A stretch of DNA of 64,000 nucleotides from Lachnospiraceae bacterium (GTDB lineage: Bacteria > Bacillota > Clostridia > Lachnospirales > Lachnospiraceae): contig JAETRD010000015.1 of the NCBI GenBank assembly GCA_021770345.1, forward strand, positions 1 through 64,000. Reading direction: 5' to 3'. The notes beneath the pieces were generated by a model, which saw nothing but the letters and a program-made list of their open reading frames with translations, did no database searches and was not told the DNA's origin. Below are positions 15,278 to 22,368 of the stretch, in pieces (within the stretch, counting starts at the first letter, position 1; each line of letters begins with the position of its first letter). A program made the position numbers and the translations under genes.

Positions 15278-15291
15278 TGTAAGCGCTTACT
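15278..15291. promoter_or_regulatory. cre site (CcpA) in the pta leader
   Basis: TGTAAGCGCTTACT matches the consensus TGWAARCGYTWNCW at every position. It lies 65 bp upstream of the pta start and about 40-55 bp downstream of the -10 box of the likely promoter, so CcpA would act there as a roadblock rather than an upstream activator. Confidence 0.75.
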
Positions 15292-15332
15292 CACCGATTC
15301 CATGCGGGGTTGCGCGCTTACGAGCTACCTTT

Positions 15333-15360
15333 ATTATATAATAGATTTCGTGAAATTCAA
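15333..15360 (-). promoter_or_regulatory. pta promoter
   Basis: TTGAAT (15360-15355), 16 bp, then TATAAT (15338-15333) on the minus strand. Transcription would start near 15326 and give a leader of about 110 nt. Confidence 0.7.
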
Positions 15361-15410
15361 GAATGTATTCAAATAAATGCATATAATTTTATTTTTTGCG
15401 CATTGTGCAC

Positions 15411-15438
15411 AAAAAGCCGGGAGCTGCCCGCTCCCGGC
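15411..15438 (-). terminator. Terminator of the PsiE-like gene
   Basis: GCCGGGAGC / GCTCCCGGC with a five-base loop (15416-15438), followed on the minus strand by TTTTTG. Confidence 0.88.
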
Positions 15439-15457
15439 CTCCTCAGCCGTCCGCCTG

Positions 15458-15952
15458 TCACATGTCGTCTACCTCTTCCTCCTGTCCCAGGCCGTCACTT
15501 TCTACCTCTTCCTCCTGCAAATCCCGCATCTGCGCTGCCTTAATCGCCCCGAAAAGCGGCGGGACATGATTGTGCCTGTCCGGCTTTGTCGCCAGCATAT
15601 ACCTTCGGAAGAAGAACAGGATCCCGATACTTACCACCGCAAGCAGATCTTCCGCCGGCGTCGTCGTCTGGACAATCATATGCCGCGCGATCAGAAAAAT
15701 CAAAGCTTCGATAATATTTGCGGAGTTCGGCCGGCAGAGCATTTTCATAAACTCAATGCCGATCACGACACCGAACACCTCGTCGAGATATTCCAGGAAC
15801 ACGCCCGGTTCCATCATATGGTTCCACAGATACAGCAGTTCCGGCCAAAGAGCCGCCGTCGCGATCGCCAATCCGATCAAAACAGCCCCGGCCATGACAA
15901 TCTCAAGCCATTCGCAGACGTTGTACAGTGTTTTTCTCACTTTATCCCACAT
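15458..15952 (-). CDS. PsiE-like small membrane protein
   Basis: A 164-residue protein with four predicted membrane segments (about 17-37, 52-70, 82-100 and 103-120) and a very acidic C-terminal tail (EEEVESDGLGQEEEVDDM). The segment ANIIEALIFLIARHMIV followed by EDLLAVVSIGILFFFRRY resembles the phosphate-starvation-inducible PsiE family. The function of that family is not known, and there is no pho-box evidence here. The ATG follows GGGAGGAG. It is transcribed alone, with its own terminator. The assignment is tentative because of sequence divergence. Confidence 0.6.
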   Translation of the reverse strand: MWDKVRKTLYNVCEWLEIVMAGAVLIGLAIATAALWPELLYLWNHMMEPGVFLEYLDEVFGVVIGIEFMKMLCRPNSANIIEALIFLIARHMIVQTTTPAEDLLAVVSIGILFFFRRYMLATKPDRHNHVPPLFGAIKAAQMRDLQEEEVESDGLGQEEEVDDM

Positions 15953-16004
15953 AGGTCTCCTCCCGCAGACTGCCGCTTCCGTTCCTTTACGATATAAATG
16001 AAAA

Positions 16005-16269
16005 TCCGAGCGCCTTACTTCGAATCACAGCCACAGACGTTACCGTTACAGTTAACTCTGCCCAGGCACCCTCACGGCACACAGGAGCTTCTACTTAGGG
16101 CTGCTCCATTCCTGACCTGACCCGGTTCATAGATTCCTGTTGCGTAAGACCCAAGCTTCAACGCCACTTATAACGGGCAGCTCTGCAGCTTGAGACCCTC
16201 TGTTCGGCATCACCCCAACTATAGCGGATTGTTGGTACAGGGTACCGCTGCCACCCCGGTTGCTCGGAG
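16005..16269 (-). ncRNA. ffs: Signal recognition particle RNA, large Bacillus type
   Basis: On the minus strand the conserved SRP domain reads GGGTCAGGTCAGGAATGGAG then CAGCCCTAAG, and the 5' Alu part reads GGCAGCGGTACCCTGTACC then CAACAATCCGCT, aligning block for block with Bacillus scRNA. The ends pair: CCGAGC near 16267 with GCTCGG near 16006. This is the 4.5S/6S-type RNA of the membrane-targeting particle with Ffh. The long form with an Alu domain is typical of Firmicutes. The ends are approximate to a few bases. Confidence 0.92.
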
Positions 16270-16274
16270 ACTTA

Positions 16275-16304
16275 AGTATAGCTTATCTGCCCGGCTCTTG
16301 TCAA
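16275..16304 (-). promoter_or_regulatory. SRP RNA promoter
   Basis: TTGACA (16304-16299), 18 bp, TATACT (16280-16275) on the minus strand. The -35 box overlaps the last codons of tadA. Confidence 0.78.
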
Positions 16305-16795
16305 GCTTTCGCGGCAGTTTCCGCCGTTTTGCTCCTGTTTTTTTCCTCCCGCAGTTCCCGGAAAAACGCGGACAGCATGTTCGAGCATTCCTCCTCGAGC
16401 ACCCCCCGCTCAATCTCCACCTGGTGATTAAATTCCGCCATCTGCAAAAGATTCAGCACGGACCCCGCGCACCCCGCCTTCGGATTCATACTCGCAATGA
16501 CCACTTTTTTCATGCGGCTCTGTACGATAGCCCCGGCACACATCTGGCACGGCTCGAGCGTCACATACATCGTGCAGTCCTCTAAGCGCCAGTCTCCTGT
16601 CTTTTTACTCGCCTTTCGTATCGCCGTAAGCTCCGCATGGGCCAGCGTATTTCCCTCGGTATTCCTCCTGTTATATCCCCGTGCAATGATCTTGTCATTC
16701 TGTACGATCACACAGCCGATGGGAACCTCCCGAAGCGCATACGCCTTTTTTGCTTCCCGCACAGCTGCCCGCATATATTTTTCTTCCTGTGTCAT
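16301..16795 (-). CDS. tadA: tRNA-specific adenosine deaminase TadA
   Basis: A 164-residue cytidine-deaminase-fold enzyme with the zinc site in HAE (residues 53-55) and PCQMC (82-86, with the EP preceding). EVPIGCVIV and NPKAGCAGSVLNLL are characteristic of TadA, which converts A34 to inosine in tRNA-Arg(ACG). ATG 16795 is chosen over an upstream TTG because GGAG lies nine bases before it. The gene is followed at once by the SRP RNA promoter, an arrangement also found in other Clostridia. Confidence 0.93.
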   Translation of the reverse strand: MTQEEKYMRAAVREAKKAYALREVPIGCVIVQNDKIIARGYNRRNTEGNTLAHAELTAIRKASKKTGDWRLEDCTMYVTLEPCQMCAGAIVQSRMKKVVIASMNPKAGCAGSVLNLLQMAEFNHQVEIERGVLEEECSNMLSAFFRELREEKNRSKTAETAAKA

Positions 16796-16916
16796 GGACA
16801 GTTTCTCCAAAATGTTATACTATAATTCTAAATCTATTTTATCGCAATACTTTCTTTTTGTCGATGTCATACTTGCGGCCCGCCGCAGACAAATCGAAAG
16901 CAGACAGGAGTATTCT

Positions 16917-17465
16917 ATGAAAACCGTCTATGAAACCAACCGGCTTGTCCTCAGGGTCCTCGGACCGGACGCCATGCGTCCGGTCCTTGATTTTCAGCTG
17001 CGCAACAGAGACCTTTTTGAGCGCTATGAACCGACACGTCCCGACAATTTTTATACGCTTGCACATCAGCAGGCCATTTTAAAATGTGAACAGAAACTGG
17101 CGCTCAGTCTCTCCACGGTTCGTTTCTATGCCTTCTTAAAAGAAAATCCCCTCACGATCATCGGAACCGTGTGTCTCCGCGATATTCTGCGCATGCCCTA
17201 TTTCTGCTGTGAGATCGGCTACAAATTTGACCATGCCTATCAGCATATGGGCTATGCAAGAGAAGCAGCACAGGCAGCAGTAAACATCGCCTTTCGCGAC
17301 CTGCAGCTCCACCGTGTATTTGCCCGGGTAATCCCCGACAACACGGCCTCCATCCGCCTTCTTTTGGACTTGTCCTTCACCGAGGAAGGAATCGAGCGGG
17401 ATTGTATCCTGATTCAGGGAAAATGGACAGATCACCTGCGCTTCGGCCGAATCTGTCCATTCTGA
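16917..17465 (+). CDS. GNAT acetyltransferase, RimJ/RimL type
   Basis: A 182-residue N-acetyltransferase. It opens with ETNRLVLRVLGPDAMRPVLDF, typical of RimJ/RimL relatives. The acetyl-CoA motif is weak but present (GYKFDHAYQHMGYAREAAQA), and the C-terminus has the family phrase VIPDNTASIRLLLDLSFTEEG. Members acetylate protein N-termini or small amines; the substrate is unknown. AGGAG lies six bases before the ATG. It diverges from tadA and converges with the DUF6128 gene. Confidence 0.85.
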   Translation: MKTVYETNRLVLRVLGPDAMRPVLDFQLRNRDLFERYEPTRPDNFYTLAHQQAILKCEQKLALSLSTVRFYAFLKENPLTIIGTVCLRDILRMPYFCCEIGYKFDHAYQHMGYAREAAQAAVNIAFRDLQLHRVFARVIPDNTASIRLLLDLSFTEEGIERDCILIQGKWTDHLRFGRICPF

Positions 17466-17471
17466 TTTTAG

Positions 17472-18611
17472 CTACTCTTCGATATAGCGGACCCAGCAGC
17501 CGAATCGGTTGATTGGTTCCGCATTTTTATCAATCTCTCCCTCGCCGTTGTCCGCCGCAAGGAAATCCGGGAACCCGAAAATCGCTGCCATCACCCGTTC
17601 CTGTCTCTGGTAGATTCCCGGAACGCCAAGCAGCCAGCGCGTTTCGGGACCCTCCGTCTTTCCGAGTATCAGATACTGATAATTAAAATACCCGTGCAGA
17701 AGAAAGCTGTTGTTGCCCAGATACCAATAGCGCCTCGGCAAATCCCGCAATTCCTTTAATTCCAGCTGCATACACCAGACTTCTTTGTTGACAAACGGTG
17801 TACCAACCTCATGCTTTTGACACATGCCGTCCCAGATCCACGGCCAGTGATAATCAGGAAATACATTGCGCGCCGGAATCTTCATCGCACCGAGCTCCGT
17901 AGCCATGATAGGCGCTTTTTCCTCCGCGCCCTCTCCCTGCTGCGGATCCGCGCCCCCCTGCTCCCGCGGCAGTGCATCCACTGCGGAGGATCTGTTTTCT
18001 TCCCGTATCTCTGCCGCAGCCGCGCCTGCCCCAGTCGGCGCCTGTGCCGGCGATTCCGGAATCCGGCCTGCCGCAGCCGGTCCGGCGCCCGGCGATTCCT
18101 GCTGTGCATTCACAGCAGTCCGATTCTCCCCCGGCGATTCCTGCTGTGTCTCTGTACTCTGCCGTTGTGTCTCTGTACTCTGCTGCGGCTTCTCAGGCTG
18201 ATCCGCCCCGGGCTGCCACTCTCTGAAATGTTTTTCGCTCACGGCGAGGGCCGGCCCTTCGGTCCACCGGCTCATAAAGATACTTCCGTCCTCCCCCAGC
18301 AGAAAAATCCCTTCCATCTGGCTGACACCGTAAGGGCTGTTTCCTATTTTCGTTTCCCGGAAGCGGACTCCGAAATCCCCCGCCCCGCGCGCAAGCTGCA
18401 TTTTCCCCAGAGGAACCCCTTCCATCTCCCCGTTCTCCCTGCGGAACAGATATACCATACAGCCCGCGGCTCCTATGTACACCTCCCGCAGATGTATCTC
18501 AATCCGGCACTCCTCCCCGCGGATTTCTATTTTTGCAAACCCGACATTGTTCCCCTTTTTCTCATCCTCATACGAATAGATATAGGTAACAAACCGTTTC
18601 ATTCCTGCCAT
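17472..18611 (-). CDS. DUF6128-type protein with low-complexity linker
   Basis: A 379-residue protein. Residues 1-125 form a beta-rich N-terminal domain (KRFVTYIYSYEDEKKGNNVG, a CRIEIHLREVY strand). Residues 130-235 are a disordered linker rich in Q, E, A, P and S with repeated QSTETQ and QESPG elements. The C-terminal 140 residues (NVFPDYHWPWIWDGMCQKHE, YWYLGNNSFLLHGYFNYQYL) match the DUF6128 proteins of Lachnospiraceae. The function is unknown and no membrane segment is visible. The start follows GGAG by five bases. The linker is GC-rich and probably variable in length between strains. Confidence 0.7.
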   Translation of the reverse strand: MAGMKRFVTYIYSYEDEKKGNNVGFAKIEIRGEECRIEIHLREVYIGAAGCMVYLFRRENGEMEGVPLGKMQLARGAGDFGVRFRETKIGNSPYGVSQMEGIFLLGEDGSIFMSRWTEGPALAVSEKHFREWQPGADQPEKPQQSTETQRQSTETQQESPGENRTAVNAQQESPGAGPAAAGRIPESPAQAPTGAGAAAAEIREENRSSAVDALPREQGGADPQQGEGAEEKAPIMATELGAMKIPARNVFPDYHWPWIWDGMCQKHEVGTPFVNKEVWCMQLELKELRDLPRRYWYLGNNSFLLHGYFNYQYLILGKTEGPETRWLLGVPGIYQRQERVMAAIFGFPDFLAADNGEGEIDKNAEPINRFGCWVRYIEE

Positions 18612-18689
18612 CTGAACTCCAAGAAATAATTCGTTTCCTTTTATATTTATGCATGGCAGCTTTTATATATGACATTTTTTATTTTTTTG

Positions 18690-18737
18690 TTGACAAAATT
18701 CTTTTTCTATTTTATATTAATATCAGTAACAGTTCTT
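18690..18737 (+). promoter_or_regulatory. perR promoter and candidate PerR operator
   Basis: TTGACA (18690-18695), 17 bp, TATATT (18713-18718), then AGTAACAGTTCTT at 18725-18737. The stretch ATTAATAT-N-AGTAAC-N-GTT is shared with the rubrerythrin promoter, which suggests one regulator, presumably PerR, acts on both. Confidence 0.65.
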
Positions 18738-18759
18738 ATTATTTAGAAAGAAGGCAGCT

Positions 18760-19140
18760 ATGCTAAAATATAGCAGACAACGGGAGGCAATTAAAAATTT
18801 CCTTCTTCAGCGCTATGACCACCCTACTGCCGAGACTGTCTATACAAATATGAAAGAGGACTTTCCGAATATCAGTCTCGGTACTGTTTACCGCAATCTC
18901 TCTTTGCTGGCCGAACTCGGCGAGATACAGAAGCTTTCCACCGGATTCGGGCCAGACCGCTTTGACGGGAACACGGCCCCGCACTATCATTTTATCTGCA
19001 ATTCCTGCGGCTGTGTACTGGATTTGGAGGTAGGGGGGCTTGACCACATCAACATTCTCGCCGGTCAGGACTTTGACGGTGAGATCGAGGGACATCAGGT
19101 TTATTTTTACGGAAAATGTCCGAACTGCAGTCCTTCCTGA
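18760..19140 (+). CDS. perR: Fur-family peroxide regulator PerR
   Basis: A 126-residue Fur-family repressor. Residues 1-65 form the winged helix (HPTAETVYTNMKEDFP, then NISLGTVYRNLSLLAELGEI). PHYHFICNSCG (74-84) and GKCPNCSPS at the C-terminus hold two CxxC pairs for the structural zinc and the His residues of the sensing site. PerR proteins sense peroxide by iron-catalysed histidine oxidation and then leave their operators. Direct control of the downstream rubrerythrin is supported by the shared operator-like sequence. Zur or Fur function cannot be excluded, but context favours PerR. Confidence 0.88.
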   Translation: MLKYSRQREAIKNFLLQRYDHPTAETVYTNMKEDFPNISLGTVYRNLSLLAELGEIQKLSTGFGPDRFDGNTAPHYHFICNSCGCVLDLEVGGLDHINILAGQDFDGEIEGHQVYFYGKCPNCSPS

Positions 19141-19156
19141 TTTGCAAAAAAAACGG

Positions 19157-19199
19157 TTGACTTTGTGGCAGAAATAGATTAATATTAGTAACGGTTACT
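19157..19199 (+). promoter_or_regulatory. Rubrerythrin promoter with palindromic operator
   Basis: TTGACT (19157-19162), 17 bp, TAATAT (19180-19185), and a perfect AGTAAC-G-GTTACT palindrome at 19187-19199 at the expected start of transcription. The same motif in degenerate form follows the perR -10 box. Confidence 0.7.
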
Positions 19200-19249
19200 G
19201 ATTATGTGAAACACAAATTAATTTTATAAAAAGAAAAGGAGATTCTATT

Positions 19250-19837
19250 ATGGCAAAGTTTGTATGTACTGTATGTGGTTATGTTTACGAGGGCGACGCA
19301 GCTCCGGCAGAGTGTCCGGTATGTCATGTAGGTGCGGACAAGTTTAAGAAGGTGGAGGGTGAGCTTACCCTTGCAGCAGAGCATGAGTTCGGCGTATACG
19401 CTTCCACGGTTAAGAACAACTCCGAGATCAGCGACGAGGACAAGAAGTTCATCTTCGACCAGTTAAAGGCTAACTTTGACGGCGAGTGCGCCGAGGTTGG
19501 TATGTACCTGTGCATGGCGCGCGTTGCGCATCGCGAGGGTTATCCGGAAATCGGTCTCTACTGGGAGAAGGCAGCTTTTGAGGAGGCTGAGCACGCTGCA
19601 AAATTCGCAGAGCTGTTAGGTTCCGAGCTGGAGTCCAACATGACCGCTTCCACAAAGAAGAACCTTGCATGGCGTGTAGACTGCGAGTTCGGCGCTACCT
19701 CTGGCAAGTTTGACCTTGCAAAATGCGCAAAGAAAAACAACCTTGACGCAATCCATGACACCGTGCATGAGATGGCCCGTGACGAGGCAAGACACGGCAA
19801 GGCGCTTGAGGGTCTGTTAAAGAGATACTTCGGCTAA
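19250..19837 (+). CDS. Reverse-type rubrerythrin with N-terminal rubredoxin domain
   Basis: A 195-residue protein. Residues 1-35 are a rubredoxin domain with two CxxC pairs (CTVCGYVYEG and CPVCHVG). Residues 50-195 form the four-helix di-iron domain with ligand motifs in DGECAEVGMYL, FEEAEHAAKF, VHEMARDEARHG. The rubredoxin-first order is that of the clostridial reverse rubrerythrins, which reduce hydrogen peroxide and oxygen using NADH-derived electrons. Codon use is strongly biased, as in highly expressed genes. The promoter carries the PerR-like operator, and the strong leader (AAAAGGAG) fits high expression. Confidence 0.93.
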   Translation: MAKFVCTVCGYVYEGDAAPAECPVCHVGADKFKKVEGELTLAAEHEFGVYASTVKNNSEISDEDKKFIFDQLKANFDGECAEVGMYLCMARVAHREGYPEIGLYWEKAAFEEAEHAAKFAELLGSELESNMTASTKKNLAWRVDCEFGATSGKFDLAKCAKKNNLDAIHDTVHEMARDEARHGKALEGLLKRYFG

Positions 19838-19860
19838 GATTTCATGTCCTGAAATCAAAG

Positions 19861-19900
19861 GGGAGGGGGTATACCGGCTTCTGTCGGTATACCCCCTCCC
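19861..19900 (+). terminator. Rubrerythrin terminator
   Basis: GGGAGGGGGTATACCG / CGGTATACCCCCTCCC, a 16-bp perfect stem with an eight-base loop; the following tract is only moderately T-rich. Confidence 0.78.
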
Positions 19901-19994
19901 TCTCTGCTCTTCCTTATGTTAAATTTTTATATTGCCAATCGAGGGTACCCTTTTCTGTTATCCATTGTTACAGCAATTATCCATCTGACGGCAT

Positions 19995-20573
19995 TTAATA
20001 ATTAATCCCGTTAATCGCCAACACTCCATCTGCAACGCCAAAATTTATATTTGCACTTCCTCCGTCTGAAATGGAAAATCCCGCCATACTGGGCTCAAAA
20101 TTGTCGATATCAGCCATTTCTACGGATTTCAGCAGTTCTTCCGTAAATACTGTTTCCGCACCAAGCTTTAAAAAATCTTCTCTGGTTTCTACCACATCGA
20201 CACCCGGCAGCCCTACATAAACGGGAAATGCAGTCAAATCTGCCAGCGCTTCCAAATCTTTATCTGCGGCTGCGGCCTTCACTTTCCCGGCAAATTCCTT
20301 TGCCGTCTTGCTGTCAACCGCAAAATTATCTTCATATCCCGCTGCAATCTGATCATTCTTTTCCGATTCCTCTGTTTCCGCTTCATCTACGCCAATATCC
20401 TGTTGAATTTCCTCACACATATTTGAGGAACTGTCCTGCTGCGTTTCCTGTACGGTGCTTTCGGGGCCGTCCTTCTTTGTATCCTGCCGGCTTTCGCCGC
20501 ATCCCGTCAGAACTGCTCCTGTCAGAGCAAAACTTAAAACCAGAACAACTGCACGTTTCATTTTCTTTTCCAT
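19995..20573 (-). CDS. Putative lipoprotein of unknown function
   Basis: A 192-residue exported protein with a lipoprotein signal peptide: basic start, hydrophobic core and lipobox LTGC at about residue 25. Residues 26-85 are a disordered acidic linker (Q, E, D, S). The C-terminal 110 residues form a compact domain (FAGKVKAAAADKDLEALADL, VYVGLPGVDVVETREDFLKL) of the type found in small secreted clostridial lipoproteins; I cannot assign a function. It starts behind AGGAGGAAATTGAG, overlapping the end of the RsiV-like remnant, so it was once the third gene of an ECF sigma operon. Its reading frame is intact even though the sigma genes are broken. Confidence 0.75.
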   Translation of the reverse strand: MEKKMKRAVVLVLSFALTGAVLTGCGESRQDTKKDGPESTVQETQQDSSSNMCEEIQQDIGVDEAETEESEKNDQIAAGYEDNFAVDSKTAKEFAGKVKAAAADKDLEALADLTAFPVYVGLPGVDVVETREDFLKLGAETVFTEELLKSVEMADIDNFEPSMAGFSISDGGSANINFGVADGVLAINGINY

Positions 20574-20574
20574 C

Positions 20575-21240
20575 TCAATTTCCTCCTATTTCAAACTCAA
20601 CTTCCCCTGCTGCGCCGGGAGCAATTTCATATCGTTCAAAAACGATAACGGGCCGGTTATTTTCATTTATATAGAACCTGACATCTTCTGTGATCCCCGA
20701 AAACCCTCCTTCCTCTTCTGTAAAAAATGTTTCTCCTGCATTTTGTCTTTCCGCAATCTGTTCACGAATGCTCTTGTTTACCAGTTCCACATAATCGCCG
20801 CCCAACAGATCCTTTAATGTAACATATTTTCCCGTATTTAAGTCTAAATTGTAATATTTTGATTCGCTGTAGGCATTTGTCCAGTTCTCCGTCCCTCTTA
20901 CGACAAAGGAAAGATACTCGTTATTCTGCTGCCTGATCTCATAACCCACTGTAATCTTTATATTATGTTCCGCCCATTCTTCGGGAGTTCCGCCTGTTTC
21001 CAAAAAAGCTGTTCTGTATTCTTCCGCACGCATAACCGCATCGTCTGCATACTGATTGCACTGATCAAGGATTTCCTGATTGATTTCATCTACTGTGATT
21101 CCGGTATCCTCTGCAATCATCTCAATCGTCGGGATTTCCACGGACACTGCAATATCGTCCTTTTCCGTTTCATAGGAGCGGAATGTCAATATCCGGGCCA
21201 CATTTCCGATTATGGGAAGCTGTGCCGCCTGCTCTGCAAA
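20575..21240 (-). pseudogene. RsiV-like anti-sigma factor remnant, extracytoplasmic domain only
   Basis: The frame encodes the DUF3298-type outer domain of RsiV (LPIIGNVARILTFRSYETE, then NLDLNTGKYVTLKDLLGGDY and FYINENNRPVIVFERYEIAPG). The cytoplasmic sigma-binding part and the membrane helix are missing. The frame opens right after a TAA at 21243-21241, which lies inside the sigma-factor remnant. A GTG at 21201 could start translation, but the product would lack a signal or anchor. In intact systems RsiV is cut by signal peptidase when it binds lysozyme and releases SigV. Here that cannot work. Confidence 0.75.
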
Positions 21241-21497
21241 TTATCTGCGGTCAAAACAACTTTGCCGCGCTTTTTTCGTATCGTTAAACATTCATTGATC
21301 AATATTCTATAAAACCATGTCTTAATCGCATCCGCATTTTTGATATTCTCATGCGCTTCAAGCGCTTTGCAGACTGCACTTTGGACTGCGTCAAGAGCGT
21401 CCTCCTGATGTCTGGTATAACTGTAAGCCACCCGGTAAAATCGGTCTTGATTTTCGAGGATATACTGAATCAGCCTTTCATATAATATTTGTTTCAT
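21210..21497 (-). pseudogene. ECF sigma factor remnant (SigV-like, region 2 only)
   Basis: The first 85 residues are a good sigma region 2 (ENQDRFYRVAYSYTRHQEDALDAVQ, then NADAIKTWFYRILINECL), but the frame ends soon after KKRGKVV. Region 4, about 70 residues, is absent. The next bases continue directly into the outer domain of the anti-sigma factor in another frame, so one deletion removed the sigma C-terminus and the anti-sigma N-terminus. ATG 21497 follows AGGTGAG by eight bases. The upstream ECF-type promoter is still present. Confidence 0.78.
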
Positions 21498-21533
21498 TGC
21501 CGGCACTCACCTTTCTGTATTTGTCTTTTACTA

Positions 21534-21564
21534 TATAGACTTTTTTGATGTCCGAAAAGTTTCA
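21534..21564 (-). promoter_or_regulatory. ECF-type autoregulatory promoter
   Basis: TGAAACTTTT (from 21564) and GTCTATA (21540-21534) on the minus strand resemble SigV-type promoters (TGAAAC, then CGTCTA). It lies 37 bp before the sigma remnant, as expected for a former autoregulated system. Confidence 0.6.
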
Positions 21565-21571
21565 GAAACAG

Positions 21572-21612
21572 AAAAAACAGCAGACAAAAGAACACACATC
21601 CTTCGTCTGCTG
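21572..21612 (-). terminator. Minus-strand terminator
   Basis: CAGCAGAC (21578-21585) pairs with GTCTGCTG (21605-21612) and is followed on the minus strand by TTTTTTCTG. It insulates the sigma remnant from the accessory block to the right. The gene-free stretch up to 21797 holds only this and a small CCATCGG/CCGATGG hairpin at 21778-21795. Confidence 0.75.
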
Positions 21613-21797
21613 GGGGTAGTTTCACATATGATCACTAATTTGTGCTTATCTGATAGCTCTTCAAACCGGAAGTGGTCTTAAAGAACCCTGACAGCAGAAG
21701 AAGGATTGAAAACTACTCCCCGCTCTGAATGTGCATTAAATGCTTTGGCAATAGATGAGCCTCTTGATATATGCAATCCATCGGCATACCGATGGAT

Positions 21798-22185
21798 TTA
21801 CTGCTGGGAGATGGCCTCCGCCAAATGTTCCAACAGCAGTTCTTCAGCGGCCTCGTCAATTTCCCGAATAATCAAATCTTCCGGGGACTGCACAAGGAAC
21901 ATGGCGTGGGTAGCGGCGGAGATTACACAGCCCCCGGCGAATGGACAGGTATACATTGCTGTTGTGGACGCACTCCCGGTCTGCGATCTGCTGCTGGGTC
22001 AGCCCGCCCAGATAGCAGGCGCAAATACGGCGGGCCTGGGTAGGGGTAGCGATTATGTACTCGTCAAATTCGCGCCCGTCCCGGTGCCGCCGCTGTTCGT
22101 GGGCAAGGTTCTCCGCCTTGTGGTTGGCCTGGGTGACATTCGGAAGTATAGTTCCGAATGAAAAGCAAAAGCACCCGGACGGCAC
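21798..22185 (-). pseudogene. Frameshifted sigma-like HTH gene of a mobile element
   Basis: Two overlapping frames read together as one protein. The first gives NLAHEQRRHRDGREFDEYII and an HTH (RICACYLGGLTQQQIADREC, then VHNSNVYLSIRRGL). After NLRRYP near 21920 the sense continues one frame over as HAMFLVQSPEDLIIREIDEA, EELLLEHLAEAISQQ and a stop at 21798. HTH proteins of this build are encoded on clostridial conjugative elements. Upstream to 22368 the DNA has short broken frames only. It is the left remnant of an element whose right remnants lie at 26.9-27.3 kb. Confidence 0.55.
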
Positions 22186-22368
22186 GAGGCCATTCGGGTG
22201 TTGGGTACGACATGATTAACTTGAAACTGACGTTTTTCGCAACCTTGGGTGGAGTACGCCGATGCGGGGGCAGCGGTTTTTTCTTTTTTGCCGCTGGGCA
22301 GATACTTCTTCTCATTCAACTTGCTTTGGTAGAATCCGCAATACTCATTGCTTTTTTATGAATAATTG

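Noticed and set aside
15214-15300. GC-rich pta leader considered as a riboswitch
   Set aside because: It folds into short GC hairpins only, without a recognisable aptamer core. The cre site explains the conserved-looking part.
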